Assembly (NCBI RefSeq): GCF_900182595.1
Contig: NZ_FXTN01000007.1
Span: 310,001 to 374,000 of the forward strand
Reading direction: 5' to 3'
DNA length: 64,000 nucleotides
From: Pedobacter westerhofensis
Lineage (GTDB): Bacteria; Bacteroidota; Bacteroidia; Sphingobacteriales; Sphingobacteriaceae
This document shows positions 63,389-64,000 of the stretch, in pieces (the stretch's first letter is position 1; every line of letters begins with the position of its first letter). Both the position numbers and the translations under genes were made by a program. The notes under the pieces were generated by a model. It saw only the letters and a program-made list of their open reading frames with translations, was not told the DNA's origin and made no database searches.

Positions 63389-63910
63389 ATGGAAACATCA
63401 ATAACAGCAGCTGGCTCGGCATTAGAGCCAACTTTCACCCTAAAAAGTAATGAGCTTGGCGGTCAATTGACAAACAAGCAATTCGCTAATGGCATGGGCT
63501 TTTCTGGCGAGAACCAATCCCCACAGCTGTATTGGGAGAATGCCCCAAAAGAAACACAAAGTTTTGCAGTAACGATGTATGATATGGATGCACCAACCGG
63601 AAGTGGATTCTGGCACTGGGTGGTTTTTAATATTCCTACACATATGCAGGAACTTCAATCGGGGGCGGGCGATCCTGCAAGTAACTTGCTTCCTGAAGGT
63701 GCTGTGCAAAGTAATACAGACATGGGAACTCCCGGCTACGCAGGTGCAGCTCCTCCAGATGGCCCTGCGCATCGTTATCTGATTACAGTTTATGCTTTGA
63801 GCAGCAAGTTGGAACTGGATTCAAATGCTACTCCAGCTTTTGTAGGTTTCAATATGCATTTTGCCACGCTGGCCAAAGCGTCGCTATTGGTTTACGGACA
63901 GAAAAAGTAA
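63389..63910 (+). CDS. YbhB/YbcL-family (PEBP, Raf kinase inhibitor-like) protein
   Basis: A 173-residue cytoplasmic PEBP-fold protein. The family motifs are AVTMYDMDAPTGSGFWHWVVFNIP (ligand-pocket DxDAP and W-H-W) and GYAGAAPPDGPAHRYLITVYALSSKL (GPxGxxxxHRY-like). Bacterial members are related to YbhB/YbcL; their biochemical role is unclear. The start ATG is unambiguous. It is followed 21 bases later by the DinB-like gene. Confidence 0.9.
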   Translation: METSITAAGSALEPTFTLKSNELGGQLTNKQFANGMGFSGENQSPQLYWENAPKETQSFAVTMYDMDAPTGSGFWHWVVFNIPTHMQELQSGAGDPASNLLPEGAVQSNTDMGTPGYAGAAPPDGPAHRYLITVYALSSKLELDSNATPAFVGFNMHFATLAKASLLVYGQKK

Positions 63911-63931
63911 GTACGATTTCAATTAGAAAAC

Positions 63932-64000
63932 ATGAACAAGCAATATTTTACAGAACTGGCTGACTATATCATTTGGGCAGATCAAAAAGCTATCGGGTGG
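63932..64000 (+). CDS. DinB-like protein (5' part)
   Basis: Only the first 23 codons are inside the window: MNKQYFTELADYIIWADQKA followed by IGW. The YFTELADYxIWAxxK pattern is like the first helix of DinB-family damage-inducible, metal-dependent helical-bundle proteins. The gene continues past the right edge. It likely shares a transcript with the upstream PEBP gene. Confidence 0.55.
   Translation, partial: MNKQYFTELADYIIWADQKAIGW

Overview
The window is chromosomal DNA from a Bacteroidota bacterium, most likely Sphingobacteriaceae (Pedobacter-like). The evidence is several TonB-dependent/SusC-type receptors, a SusC-SusD-FecR-ECF sigma locus, a GH97 glycosidase, an archaeal/eukaryotic-type prolyl-tRNA synthetase, and promoters of the Bacteroidota form TAnnTTTG with an upstream TTG. 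There is no rRNA, CRISPR array, integrase or transposase. One tRNA (Pro, anticodon TGG) was found.

Layout. 0-10 kb is mostly housekeeping: the start of an outer-membrane transporter gene, a Gly/Tyr-rich lipoprotein, proS, a trans-sulfuration enzyme, a TIGR02757 protein, a YdeI-like protein, a polyprenol-phosphate glycosyltransferase, a POT peptide transporter and a thiolase. 10-17 kb holds an Oar-like receptor, a GH97 enzyme and decayed pieces: the tail of a SusD gene and a headless TlpA-like thioredoxin. The gap at 10.3-10.6 kb also carries a 37-residue membrane ORF and an RNA-like element that recurs at 39.9 kb. 17-26 kb is a stress and redox stretch: DUF4142, two short-chain dehydrogenases, an aldo-keto reductase (two of these three have Tat-like leaders), a universal stress protein, a flavin-binding protein, a VOC protein and an L,D-transpeptidase-like protein that has lost its catalytic cysteine. 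26.5-29.2 kb is a NarL-type two-component pair.

29-36 kb is accessory and scarred: a truncated Crp/Fnr gene abuts the 3' end of an unrelated long gene, followed by a lipoprotein, a TPM-domain protein and a lipoprotein relic beside tRNA-Pro. 36-44 kb carries a GntR regulator, a tiny His-rich lipoprotein, an outer-membrane beta-barrel receptor, an Lrp regulator, an AlkD-like HEAT protein, ExbD and a DUF4153 membrane protein. 44.3-48.3 kb is a cobalamin-riboswitch-controlled receptor plus PepSY membrane protein.

49.4-59.8 kb is the most interesting block. An AT-rich trio (MauE/DoxX-like redox membrane protein, anchored 353-residue protein, 76-residue secreted two-cysteine peptide) converges on a TlpA thioredoxin-SusD-SusC operon, itself preceded by FecR and an ECF sigma gene. 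I infer a small-peptide/redox/outer-membrane-uptake module. 60-62.4 kb has unusual non-coding architecture: a long imperfect inverted repeat whose arms carry TTG/CAA every 11 bp, a frameshifted gene relic just after it, and a leader with mutually exclusive stems before an AraC regulator. The window ends with a PEBP-family protein and the start of a probable DinB-family gene.

All calls come from reading the sequence. No database search was run, so family names rest on recognised motifs.
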